Shown one piece after another: positions 42,155-49,553 of a stretch of 64,000 nt of DNA (its first letter is position 1; each line of letters starts with the position of its first letter). The stretch comes from Nocardioides jejuensis. GTDB lineage: Bacteria; Actinomycetota; Actinomycetes; Propionibacteriales; Nocardioidaceae. The stretch lies in NCBI RefSeq assembly GCF_004337475.1, contig NZ_SJZJ01000008.1:50457-114456 (forward strand), in the 5' to 3' direction. A program made the translations under genes and the position numbers. The notes below the pieces were generated by a model that made no database searches, was not told where the DNA came from, and saw only the letters and a program-made list of their open reading frames with translations.

Positions 42155-43555
42155 GTGCTGACCGGCCTGCCCCGCTTCGTGGTTGCCGCGCCCGGCTCGG
42201 GGCACGGCAAGACGATGATCGCGACCGGCCTCATGGCGGCACTGCGCGCCCGGGGCCTCGAGGTGTCGCCGCACAAGGTCGGGCCCGACTACATCGACCC
42301 CTCGTATCACGGGCTCGCCGCGGGTCGCGTCGGTCGCAACCTCGACCCGATGCTGCAGGGTGAGGAGCGGATCGTGCCGCTTCTGCTCCACGGAGCGTCG
42401 ACCCCGACGTTGGCCGACGTCGCCGTCATCGAGGGCGTCATGGGCCTCTTCGACGGCCAGCTCGGTGGCGCAGGTTTCTCGTCGACCGCGCACGTCGCCC
42501 GCCTCGTGCAGGCGCCGGTCGTGCTCGTCGTCGACTGCGCGGCTGCCTCCCGGTCGGTCGGTGCCGTGGTGCACGGCTTCACGACGTACGACCCCGACGT
42601 CCGCGTCGCCGGAGTCATCCTCAACAACGTCGCCTCGCCGCGCCACGAGGCCGAGGTCCGTGCCTCGATCGTCGGGATCCCGGTGCTCGGCGTCGTCCCG
42701 CGGCTGCCCGAGATCGTCGTCCCGTCTCGGCACCTGGGCCTGATCCCGGTCGCCGAGCGCGCTCCCGAGGCGCTCGCCGCCGTCGACGCCCTCGCTGACC
42801 TGATCGGCGCCCACGTCGACCTCGATGCCCTCCTCGAGCTCGCGGCCAGTGCGCCCGACCTCGACGCGGAGCCCTGGTCGCCCGCCATGCCCGGTGCTGG
42901 CGCGGAGAGCGCCGGCGAGCGTGTCGAGACCCCGACGGTCGCGGTCTTCGGCGGCCCCGCCTTCTCCTTCACGTACGCCGAGAACGTCGAGCAGCTCACC
43001 GCCGCCGGCGCCCACGTGGTGACCGTGGACCCGCTCGCCGGTGACCGGCTCCCGCTCGGGACCGCTGCCGTCGTCATCGGCGGCGGCTTCCCCGAGATGC
43101 ACCTCGACGCGCTCGCTGCCAACGCGCAGCTGCTCGAGGACGTGCGGGCCTTCGCGGCAGCCGGCGGCCCGGCGGTTGCCGAGTGCGCGGGCCTGCTCTA
43201 CCTCGGTCAGGTCCTCGACGGCGTCGAGATGGCCGGCGTCGTGCCGATGACCGCTGCGATGACGCGGCGGCTCACCCTCGGCTACCGCCGCGCCACCGCG
43301 CTCGCCGACGGGCCGCTCGTGCGCAAGGGCGAGCAGGTGACCGGTCACGAGTTCCACAAGACCGCCGTCTCCTACGACGCACCCGGCCAGGAGACCTGGC
43401 AGTGGGAGCTCCACGACGGCACCTCCGCGACGGAGGGCTGGGTCAGCGGCAACGTCCACGCGTCGTACCTGCATGTCCACGGGGCCGGCCACCCGGAGCA
43501 CGCCGAGCGCCTGGTCGCCCTCGCCCGGTCGTACGCCGCGAGCGTGCCCGCGTGA
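42155..43555 (+). CDS. cobB: Hydrogenobyrinic acid a,c-diamide synthase CobB/CbiA
   Basis: 466 residues from GTG 42155. N-terminal synthetase: VVAAPGSGHGKTMIATGL, KVGPDYIDPSYH and GVMGLFDG. C-terminal amidotransferase: AECAGLLYLG carries the nucleophilic Cys, and VSGNVHASYLHVH the His. It amidates the a and c carboxylates with glutamine, making the substrate for CobN. Confidence 0.94.
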   Translation: MLTGLPRFVVAAPGSGHGKTMIATGLMAALRARGLEVSPHKVGPDYIDPSYHGLAAGRVGRNLDPMLQGEERIVPLLLHGASTPTLADVAVIEGVMGLFDGQLGGAGFSSTAHVARLVQAPVVLVVDCAAASRSVGAVVHGFTTYDPDVRVAGVILNNVASPRHEAEVRASIVGIPVLGVVPRLPEIVVPSRHLGLIPVAERAPEALAAVDALADLIGAHVDLDALLELAASAPDLDAEPWSPAMPGAGAESAGERVETPTVAVFGGPAFSFTYAENVEQLTAAGAHVVTVDPLAGDRLPLGTAAVVIGGGFPEMHLDALAANAQLLEDVRAFAAAGGPAVAECAGLLYLGQVLDGVEMAGVVPMTAAMTRRLTLGYRRATALADGPLVRKGEQVTGHEFHKTAVSYDAPGQETWQWELHDGTSATEGWVSGNVHASYLHVHGAGHPEHAERLVALARSYAASVPA

Positions 43556-43848
43556 GCTGGACCTTCGACGCGGAGCTCTTCCGCTGGAAGTCGGACGCCT
43601 CCTGGTTCTTCGTCCGGCTCCCGCAGGAGCTCAGCGACGAGGTGCGTGACAGCCTGACCGCCCCGCCCGGGGGCTTCGGATCGGTCCGCGTCGTCGTGTC
43701 CATCGGCGGGAGCACGTGGGCGACGAGCCTCTTCCCCGAGGGCAAGGGCGGTCCCTACGTCCTGCCGGTCAAGAAGCCGGTCCGCATCGCCGAGGGCATC
43801 GACGACGGTGACGTGGTCACCGTCCGGATCGCGCTGGAGCAGGCGTGA
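43552..43848 (+). CDS. DUF1905 domain protein
   Basis: 98 residues from GTG 43552, overlapping cobB stop as GTGA. The whole protein is one DUF1905 beta-barrel: WFFVRLPQELSDEVRD, FGSVRVVVSIGGSTWATSLFP and GGPYVLPVKKPVRIAEGIDDGDVVTVRI give the conserved strands. No catalytic residues are known for the family. It is locked between cobB and the CobE-CobC fusion by overlaps on both sides (GTGA and 4 bp), so it is cotranslated with cobalamin genes. The role is unknown. Confidence 0.82.
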   Translation: MSWTFDAELFRWKSDASWFFVRLPQELSDEVRDSLTAPPGGFGSVRVVVSIGGSTWATSLFPEGKGGPYVLPVKKPVRIAEGIDDGDVVTVRIALEQA

Positions 43849-45287
43849 GCGTCGTCCTGGGTGTCGGCGGTCGTGAGTCGGCCGCGCCGGAAGCGCTGCT
43901 CGCCCTCGCGCAGCAGGCGCTCGCCGACCACCGGATGACCTTCGCCGACGTCGACACGATCGCCACGATCGACCACCGAGCGGCCCACGCCGGGGTCGTC
44001 CTCCTCGCGGTCAGCGCGGACGCCGGCATCCGCCCCTTCGGGGCCCCAGAGCTCGCCACGCAGCCGGTCGACCACCCGAGCGACCGCGTCCAGCACCACA
44101 GCGGTACGCCGAGCGTCGCCGAGGCTGCCGTCCGCGCGTGCGGCGCCCTGCCCCTTGCTGCCCCGGTGAAGGCCGACGACTGGGTCGTCGTTGTCGGATC
44201 GTCAGAACCCGCGACTCGACCCGCCAAAACCCGGGTCTCGACGCGCCAAAACCCGGGTCTCGGCGACTACGCGCTGGGCCACCATGGCGACGTCGAGGTC
44301 GAGCCGGGCATGGTCGACTTCGCCGTCAACGTGCACGCCACGGAGCCGCCGGCGTTCCTCTCGGAGGCCCTGCGCGCCGCGATCGCCGACCTGGCCCGCT
44401 ACCCGGATCCGGCGCGCGCCACGGCGGCCGTCGCCGCGGCCCACGGCATCGACCCGGCCAGCGTCCTGCTGACCCACGGTGCCGCGGAGGCGTTCGGCCT
44501 GGTCGCGCAGCAGCCATGGCGGCGTCCGGCGATCGTGCATCCCCAGTTCACCGAGCCGGAGGCGGCTCTCCGCGCGCACGGGCACGACCCGCGCCGCCTG
44601 CTGCTGTCGCCGGAGACCGGGTTCCGGCTCGATCAGGTCGACCCCGCCGACGCCGACCTCGTCGTCGTCGGCAACCCGACCAACCCGACGAGCGGCCTCC
44701 ACCCGCGCGACGAGATCGAGAAGCTCGCCGGCGCGGCCACCGTGCTCGTCGACGAGGCCTTCCTCGACGTCGTCGAGGGCATCGAGGCGCCGGTCCACTC
44801 GCTGGTGCGTGACGCGGCCGAGGACCCGCGCTTCCTCGTCACGCGCAGCCTGACCAAGACCTACTCGATCGCGGGCCTGCGCATCGGCTACCTGGTCGGT
44901 CACCCCGACGTCCTGCGGCGCCTCGCTGCTCGCCGCAGCCCGTGGCCGGTCTCCACGCTCGCCGCTGCAGCAGCCGAGGCCTGTGTCAGCCCCGAGGGGC
45001 TGGCGTACGCCGCCCAGGTCCGCGCCGACCTGCCCGACCGCATTGCTGCACTTGTCCGGGCGCTGAGCATGCGCGGGTTCGCCATCGTGGACGACCCGCG
45101 TGGCCCGTTCGTCCTCGCCCGGCACCCCGATGCAGGCCGGATCCGTGAGGGGCTGAGGGAGCGGGGGATCGCGGTCCGGCGGGCCGACACGTTCCCGGGT
45201 CTCGACGCGACCTGGCTCCGCTTCGCCGCGCGTGGTCCCGAGGAGACCGCGGCGCTCGTCGCGGCGCTCGACCAGCTCGCCGGCTGA
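43845..45287 (+). CDS. CobE (CbiG C-terminal)-like domain fused to CobC-like aminotransferase
   Basis: 480 residues. Residues 1-120 match the CobE/CbiG_C fold (VVLGVGGRESAAPEALLALA, TIATIDHRAAHAGVV, SVAEAAVRACG). Residues ~150-480 are a fold-type I PLP aminotransferase/decarboxylase of the CobC/CobD(Salmonella) group: FAVNVHATEPP, LARYPDP, GAAEAF, VGNPTNPTSGLHPRD, and the PLP lysine in TRSLTKTYS (about Lys338). The enzyme half should make the aminopropanol (phosphate) side chain or a related step; CobE has no defined function. The linker is encoded by 22-bp tandem repeats (44217-44260). Confidence 0.85.
   Translation: MSVVLGVGGRESAAPEALLALAQQALADHRMTFADVDTIATIDHRAAHAGVVLLAVSADAGIRPFGAPELATQPVDHPSDRVQHHSGTPSVAEAAVRACGALPLAAPVKADDWVVVVGSSEPATRPAKTRVSTRQNPGLGDYALGHHGDVEVEPGMVDFAVNVHATEPPAFLSEALRAAIADLARYPDPARATAAVAAAHGIDPASVLLTHGAAEAFGLVAQQPWRRPAIVHPQFTEPEAALRAHGHDPRRLLLSPETGFRLDQVDPADADLVVVGNPTNPTSGLHPRDEIEKLAGAATVLVDEAFLDVVEGIEAPVHSLVRDAAEDPRFLVTRSLTKTYSIAGLRIGYLVGHPDVLRRLAARRSPWPVSTLAAAAAEACVSPEGLAYAAQVRADLPDRIAALVRALSMRGFAIVDDPRGPFVLARHPDAGRIREGLRERGIAVRRADTFPGLDATWLRFAARGPEETAALVAALDQLAG
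44217..44260 (+). repeat. Two 22-bp tandem repeats in the CobE-CobC linker
   Basis: Units 44217-44238 and 44239-44260 share CGCCAAAACCCGGGTCT and differ at one base. A degenerate third copy lies just upstream (AGAACCCGCGACTCGAC, 44204-44220). Because 22 is not a multiple of three, the two units are read in different frames (RPAKTRVS then TRQNPGLG) yet keep the fusion open. The sequence AAAACC is unusually AT-rich for this region. Confidence 0.8.
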
Positions 45288-45298
45288 CGGGTTCGCCG

Positions 45299-45475
45299 TC
45301 AGGCGGTCCAGCGCACCGCGTCGTCGAGGAAGTCGGCGACCGGGTGCACGCCGCGGAGCCACTCCTTCGCCTCCAGGAGCTGCACGAGGTCGCGTTCGCG
45401 ACGCGCCTCGAGCCGCTCGCGGCGGGTGGGTGCGCCGGCCTCGGACCGCGCCTGGTCGATCGGGTGAATCGTCAT
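45299..45475 (-). CDS. Small protein of unknown function, paralogue A
   Basis: 58 residues from ATG 45475 (MTIHPIDQARSEAG). Not recognised. It is clearly homologous to the protein encoded at 45657: both begin MTIHPI, share TRRERLE, then LRGVH, and end ADFLDDAVRW-x-A. Arg/Glu-rich helical middle, no membrane segment, no Cys. The homology of two independent frames supports real coding. The frame is open 10 codons further upstream, but the shared MTIHPI start fixes this one. The end lies 11 bp from the convergent CobE-CobC gene. Confidence 0.75.
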   Translation of the reverse strand: MTIHPIDQARSEAGAPTRRERLEARRERDLVQLLEAKEWLRGVHPVADFLDDAVRWTA

Positions 45476-45656
45476 TTCTGAAATGTATATCGAAACACTA
45501 GACAATTCGACGTGATGCAGGACTCAGGCGCTCTTACCGTCTTGTAACCCGCCGTGTACCGGGCGCTCATACGCGGCGAGCAGGCTCTAGGAGTCCGCAC
45601 CAAGACACCGCACCGCAGTGCTGAACAACAGCAGTGCCGAACGCCAGGGGGCCACC

Positions 45657-45845
45657 ATGACCATCCACCCCATCCGTCCCGCCACCAGCGAGGCCACCGC
45701 GCAGACCGAGTCGCTGACCCGTCGCGAGCGCCTCGAGACCCGCCACTCCCGCGAGATCGTGGAGCTGCTCGACCGGAAGAACGAGCTCCGTGGCGTCCAC
45801 GCCATGGCCGACTTCCTCGACGACGCGGTGCGCTGGAGCGCCTGA
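45657..45845 (+). CDS. Small protein of unknown function, paralogue B
   Basis: 62 residues from ATG 45657, preceded by AGGGGG. Paralogue of the reverse-strand protein at 45299-45475, with about 60% identical positions by eye and a 3-4 residue insertion near residue 17 (TQTES). Predicted soluble, helical, charged. The two genes diverge from a 181-bp intergenic region that is AT-richer around 45476-45515. A hairpin terminator lies 18 bp after its stop, so it is not part of the downstream cbtBA unit. Confidence 0.75.
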   Translation: MTIHPIRPATSEATAQTESLTRRERLETRHSREIVELLDRKNELRGVHAMADFLDDAVRWSA

Positions 45846-45862
45846 CCGTACGCCGTCGCTGG

Positions 45863-45893
45863 CGAGCCGGGAGACCTGCGGGTCCCCGGCTCG
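45863..45893 (+). terminator. Hairpin terminator after small paralogue B
   Basis: CGAGCCGGG (45863-45871) pairs with CCCGGCTCG (45885-45893); an inner GACC/GGTC stem closes a TGCG loop, with one bulged A. 13 bp in total. No T run follows. Confidence 0.6.
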
Positions 45894-45980
45894 TCGCGCG
45901 TCCGGGCGGCCCTCGCCGTACGCCGGAGGGGTCCTCGTACGTCGGACGGATCTGTCACGCGCGCCCGATTCGTGAGAGAG

Positions 45981-46135
45981 TGCCGCCAAGCTGCAGTGCA
46001 CGGGAAGTCGGTGTGATTCCGACGTGGTCCTCGCCACTGTGACCGAGGAGTTCCCCCTCGACATGCCACTGGCCACCAGGCTGGGAAGGCGAGACGGGAG
46101 CACTGATCCGGAAGCCAGGAGACCGGCTGCAGCAG
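45981..46135 (+). ncRNA. Cobalamin riboswitch upstream of cbtB-cbtA
   Basis: GGAAGTCGGTGTGATTCC (46003-46020) followed by GACGTGGTCCTCGCCACTGT (46021-46040) is the conserved core, and AAGCCAGGAGACCGGCT (46112-46128) the B12 box. The cbtB start follows about 40 bp later, leaving room for a ribosome-site or terminator switch. Expected to switch off cobalt uptake when cobalamin is sufficient. The stretch 45894-45980 upstream holds nothing recognisable apart from the promoter this RNA must have. Confidence 0.92.
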
Positions 46136-46167
46136 AACAATCCACGAGGTTTCTGGAAGGAATCACC

Positions 46168-46353
46168 ATGACCCCCACGCAGCTCTCCGCGATCCGCGTC
46201 CCCGCCTGGGCCTGGGCCCTGCTGGCTCTCGCCGCGTTCGCCGTTCTCTTCGCCCTGCAGGCCAATGACGTCGTCATGGGTGCCGACAAGGCCATGTGGC
46301 TCCACGAGCTCACGCACGACGCGCGCCACGCCCTCGGCGTTCCCTGCCACTGA
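46168..46353 (+). CDS. cbtB: Cobalt transporter subunit CbtB
   Basis: 61 residues. One membrane helix (about 12-33, PAWAWALLALAAFAVLFAL) and a His-rich C-terminus, WLHELTHDARHALGVPCH, the proposed metal-capture motif of CbtB. Strong ribosome site GGAAGGAA 5 bases before ATG. Controlled by the riboswitch just upstream. Confidence 0.92.
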   Translation: MTPTQLSAIRVPAWAWALLALAAFAVLFALQANDVVMGADKAMWLHELTHDARHALGVPCH

Positions 46354-47156
46354 TGTCCATCGGTGACCTGCTCCGCCGCGGACTTGCGGCCGGAGCCGCT
46401 GCTGGCTGCCTTGCCGCAGTCTGGTTGCTGCTGATCACCGAGCGCTTCATCAAGCAGGCGCTTCACATCGAGGACGTGCGCAACGCGCTCCACGAGGCGA
46501 CCGTCAAGGCGCAGGGTGGCCACATCCACGGTGAGGACGAGCTGGTCACGCACACCCAGCAGATCGTCTTCGCGGTGATCGCCCTGGTCGTCGTCGGCGC
46601 GCTGCTCGGGCTCGTGTTCGCCGTCGTCTACGGAGCCGCCCGCAAGCGCCTCCCGGGCTACCACGACACGTCCAAGGCGCTGGCGCTCGGCGGTATCGCC
46701 TTCTTCGCGGTGACGCTCTTCCCGTTCATCGCGATCCCGGGCAACCCGCCGGCTGTCGGCGACCCGTCGACGATCAACGAGCGCACGGTGATCTACCTCG
46801 GCGCGATCGCGCTCGGCATCCTCCTGGTGCTGGCGGCGTTCGCTCTCGACAAGGTTCTCGCGGACTCCGTCCAGGCCGGTCTGCGCACCGTCCTCGTCCT
46901 GGCGTTCGTCGTGCTCGCCGGGATCGGGCTCCAGCTGCTCATCCCGAACACGCCGGACGCCATCCAGAGCAAGGACTTCGCGTTCAAGGGCAACCTGTCC
47001 TTCAACGCCTCGCCCGAGCTGATCTGGAACTTCCGGATGGCCTCCCTCGGTCAGTACGTCGTCCTGTGGGGCGCGATGGCAGCGATCTTCGGCGCCCTCG
47101 TCACCCGCAAGGCTGAGCAGTCCCTGACGGCCGACCGGGAGACCGTCTCCGCGTGA
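46353..47156 (+). CDS. cbtA: Cobalt transporter subunit CbtA
   Basis: 267 residues with five to six membrane helices. N-terminal RRGLAAGAAAGCLAAVWLLL and ARKRLPGYHDTSKALALGG blocks are typical of CbtA; His residues in GGHIHGEDELVTHTQQ lie in the first external loop. It forms the membrane channel of the CbtAB cobalt uptake system. ATG shares one base with the cbtB stop. Confidence 0.92.
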   Translation: MSIGDLLRRGLAAGAAAGCLAAVWLLLITERFIKQALHIEDVRNALHEATVKAQGGHIHGEDELVTHTQQIVFAVIALVVVGALLGLVFAVVYGAARKRLPGYHDTSKALALGGIAFFAVTLFPFIAIPGNPPAVGDPSTINERTVIYLGAIALGILLVLAAFALDKVLADSVQAGLRTVLVLAFVVLAGIGLQLLIPNTPDAIQSKDFAFKGNLSFNASPELIWNFRMASLGQYVVLWGAMAAIFGALVTRKAEQSLTADRETVSA

Positions 47157-47530
47157 GCTCCGCCCCTGCAGTGCCCACCGTCACGCTCTGTCGTGACTGC
47201 TGCTGCGGGACGGCGCACAAGCATCCGGGCGTCGATCACGACGCCCAGGTCGAGGCGCTGCGAGAGGGCCTGTCCGACTCCGGTCGGGTGGTCGTCTCGC
47301 AGTGCCTCCTCGCTTGCGAGCGCTCGAACGTCGTCGTGGTCACGCCGACGCCCTCGGCCCGCAAGGCGGGTGCGAAGCCGGTCTGGCTCTCGCGCATCCT
47401 CTTCCCGGCCGAGACCCAGGCCGTCATCGACTGGGTGAAGGCGGGCGGCCCCGGCGTGGTCGACGTACCGACGCGGCTGCTCGGCAAGGTCGCTCCGCGC
47501 CCGGGTTTCTGGGAGTCCGACCCGTTCTGA
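47153..47530 (+). CDS. Cysteine-rich (2Fe-2S) ferredoxin-like protein
   Basis: 125 residues from GTG 47153, overlapping the cbtA stop as GTGA. Thioredoxin-like ferredoxin pattern: CRDCCCGTAHKHPGVDH near the N-terminus and QCLLACERSNVVVV about 45 residues later, giving candidate cluster or metal ligands (four Cys near the start, two later, plus several His). Third gene of the riboswitch-controlled unit, so linked to cobalt uptake; it may bind or deliver metal, or donate electrons. Function not known. Its stop codon lies inside a tandem 10-bp repeat (ACCCGTTCTG at 47520 and 47530). Confidence 0.8.
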   Translation: MSSAPAVPTVTLCRDCCCGTAHKHPGVDHDAQVEALREGLSDSGRVVVSQCLLACERSNVVVVTPTPSARKAGAKPVWLSRILFPAETQAVIDWVKAGGPGVVDVPTRLLGKVAPRPGFWESDPF

Positions 47531-47576
47531 CCCGTTCTGGCCGACGCGTGCACGACGCACCGTTTAATCTTCACTG

Positions 47577-48203
47577 GTGTCCTCCACTCCCGAGTCTGCC
47601 GCTGATCGCAACGGCGAGCGCAACGCCGTACGCCGTCGGCTGCTGCTCGACGCCGGCGTCGCGCTGCTCGGCGCCGAGGAGGCCGGCGCGGTCAACGTGC
47701 GCGCGGCCTGCCGCCCCACGGGTGTCACCGAGCGCTACTTCTACGACATCTTCGGCACCCGCGACGCGTACGTGCGTGCCGTCTACGACGACGTCTGTGC
47801 CCAGGCAGCTGCGGCGCTGGTCGAGGCGTCCTCGGCCGGCGGCGACTTCCGTGCCCTGGCCACCAGCTCGGTCGAGGCGTTCGTCGGCCTGATGATCGAC
47901 CGTCCCGACATGGGCCGGGTGCTGCTGCTCGCTCCCTATCGCGAGTCCGCGCTGGCCGAAGCCGGCCTCGGCCACATGCCGGAGTTCTTCGCTGTCGTCG
48001 CGGCCGCGATCCCCGAGTCGGTCGGTGCGGAATCGCGCCAGCTGCTCTCGATCGGGCTCGTCGGCGCGCTGACCTCGCTCTTCACGCAGTTCCTCGCCGG
48101 GGCCCTGCAGGTCAGCCGTGATGCCCTCGTGGCCCACTGTGTCGCGCTGATCGTCGACGCTGCCGAGGCGTCGACCCGCCGGATGGCGGATCCGGAGCGA
48201 TGA
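47577..48203 (+). CDS. TetR family regulator
   Basis: 208 residues from GTG 47577, 9 bases after a TTTAAT box, so probably leaderless. The helix-turn-helix lies at about residues 38-62 (VRAACRPTGVTERYFYDIF). The C-terminal part (PDMGRVLLLAPYRESALAE) resembles other actinobacterial TetR proteins. The next gene overlaps as ATGA and is the probable target or partner. Confidence 0.85.
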   Translation: MSSTPESAADRNGERNAVRRRLLLDAGVALLGAEEAGAVNVRAACRPTGVTERYFYDIFGTRDAYVRAVYDDVCAQAAAALVEASSAGGDFRALATSSVEAFVGLMIDRPDMGRVLLLAPYRESALAEAGLGHMPEFFAVVAAAIPESVGAESRQLLSIGLVGALTSLFTQFLAGALQVSRDALVAHCVALIVDAAEASTRRMADPER

Positions 48204-48670
48204 GCGCGACGAAGACGGAGCGCGGCACATCGGCTCGAGCGGTGATCGGCTGGATCATCGCTGTGGTCGTCGCGGAGCTGCTGCTGATTGCCGGCGCCGT
48301 GACGCTCGTCCGCGGACTGCACCGACTCTCCTTCCCGGTGGGTGACGGGATGGTCACGAACATGGGCCCGTTCGAACGGATGGGTCGCAACCTGTGCGGC
48401 GACCGGATGGATGCGCTGGCGACCTTCGGGCTGCGCCACGGTGCCGGCGTTCTCGTGGCGGGCGGCGTCATCGCGGTCGTGGCAGCCCTGATGGTCCTCG
48501 TCGCCGCGGCCGTCGGCTGGAGCCGGCTGGCCGGCGCGCTCCTCGTCGTGGCCCTGGTCGTGACGATCGGGGCCGGGCTCCTCGTCCGCCACGCCGATCG
48601 GTCGTTCTGGAACGGGCCGTCGCCCAGCAGTGGCCTCTGGTCGGCGGCGTGCGACGGCTCGGCCACCTGA
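48200..48670 (+). CDS. Hypothetical membrane protein
   Basis: 156 residues with three hydrophobic segments at about 15-37, 82-104 and 108-128. Between the first two lies an external loop of about 40 residues with one Cys. No family recognised. ATGA overlap with the TetR gene indicates cotranscription and possibly a shared regulatory function. Confidence 0.65.
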   Translation: MSATKTERGTSARAVIGWIIAVVVAELLLIAGAVTLVRGLHRLSFPVGDGMVTNMGPFERMGRNLCGDRMDALATFGLRHGAGVLVAGGVIAVVAALMVLVAAAVGWSRLAGALLVVALVVTIGAGLLVRHADRSFWNGPSPSSGLWSAACDGSAT

Positions 48671-48689
48671 CGGCCCTATCCTGACGCGC

Positions 48690-49418
48690 ATGCCCTGGAC
48701 GACTCGCGGAGACGCACTGCAGCCGGAGCATCGCGCCCGCCTGCTGGCGTCCGGCGTACTCGCGGAGGTGCTCGACGACGTGCCGCTCCGGGAGGTGACT
48801 GCGCCCCTTCCCGCGTGGTGGCACGACTACGGCAACGCGCTCTACCTGGCCGACCGGATGTCGATCCCGCAGGCGATGGTCGAGGTGCTGACCACGTACC
48901 CCTTCCGTGACGCATTGATCGTCTGCGCGACCGGCATGGAGTTCTTCTCGAGTGTCCTGGTCGGGGGAGACGGGGCGACGATCTTCGTCGGGCCGCACAC
49001 GTTCATGACGGCCGCCGACCTCTACTGCGGCGCCGGATCGACCCTCGTCCTCAACTCGCACGTGGTGGCCACCGGCAAGGCGATCGTCGACGCCCGCAAC
49101 GGCGGATCGATCGTGGCCCTGCCCGACCAGCTCTGGGCTGCCGGCGCCTACGTCGTCACCGACGACATGCACCGGCTCGAGGACCTGGAGACCGGAGCGC
49201 GTCTCAACGCCTACGGCGCGCACGTCCGCCTCGGTCGCCACGTGTGGCTCGGGCGGGACGCCATCGTCAGCGGTCACGTGGAGATCGGCGAGGGTGCCGT
49301 GGTCGGCATGCGCAGCCTGGTCCGCAACCAGAAGGTGCCTGCGCACACCGCCGTCGCCGGCACCCCGGCGCGGGTGATCCGCGAAGGCGTCACGTGGCAG
49401 GGCGAGGACACGCCCTGA
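48690..49418 (+). CDS. Left-handed beta-helix (hexapeptide) acyltransferase
   Basis: 242 residues from ATG 48690, 7-8 bases after a TATCCT box. The C-terminal half has hexapeptide repeats of the LbH fold (GAHVRLGRHVWLGRDAIV, HVEIGEGAVVGMRSLV) ending with the typical PAHTAVAGTPARVIREG. Such enzymes transfer acetyl or similar groups from CoA in trimers. The N-terminal ~90 residues do not match a known domain. Acceptor unknown. Confidence 0.78.
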   Translation: MPWTTRGDALQPEHRARLLASGVLAEVLDDVPLREVTAPLPAWWHDYGNALYLADRMSIPQAMVEVLTTYPFRDALIVCATGMEFFSSVLVGGDGATIFVGPHTFMTAADLYCGAGSTLVLNSHVVATGKAIVDARNGGSIVALPDQLWAAGAYVVTDDMHRLEDLETGARLNAYGAHVRLGRHVWLGRDAIVSGHVEIGEGAVVGMRSLVRNQKVPAHTAVAGTPARVIREGVTWQGEDTP

Positions 49419-49553
49419 GCGCTCACCGCCGGGCAGCGTGGCGCACGTCACCCACCCGGAGTGGCGTCAACCACTGTCTGTGACGTCATGTCGCGAGTAG
49501 CGTCGTTTGAGCCGGTCATCGCCGACCGGTTCCTGCTCGCGAAGGTTGGTCCG

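Noticed and set aside
42720..42736. CCCGTCTCGGCAC within cobB as another copy of the dispersed element
   Set aside because: Only about 10 bases match and they encode the VPSRHLG motif conserved in the CobB family.
45894..45980. Possible further small gene upstream of the second riboswitch
   Set aside because: No open frame with start signal and homology; most likely the promoter region of the riboswitch transcript.
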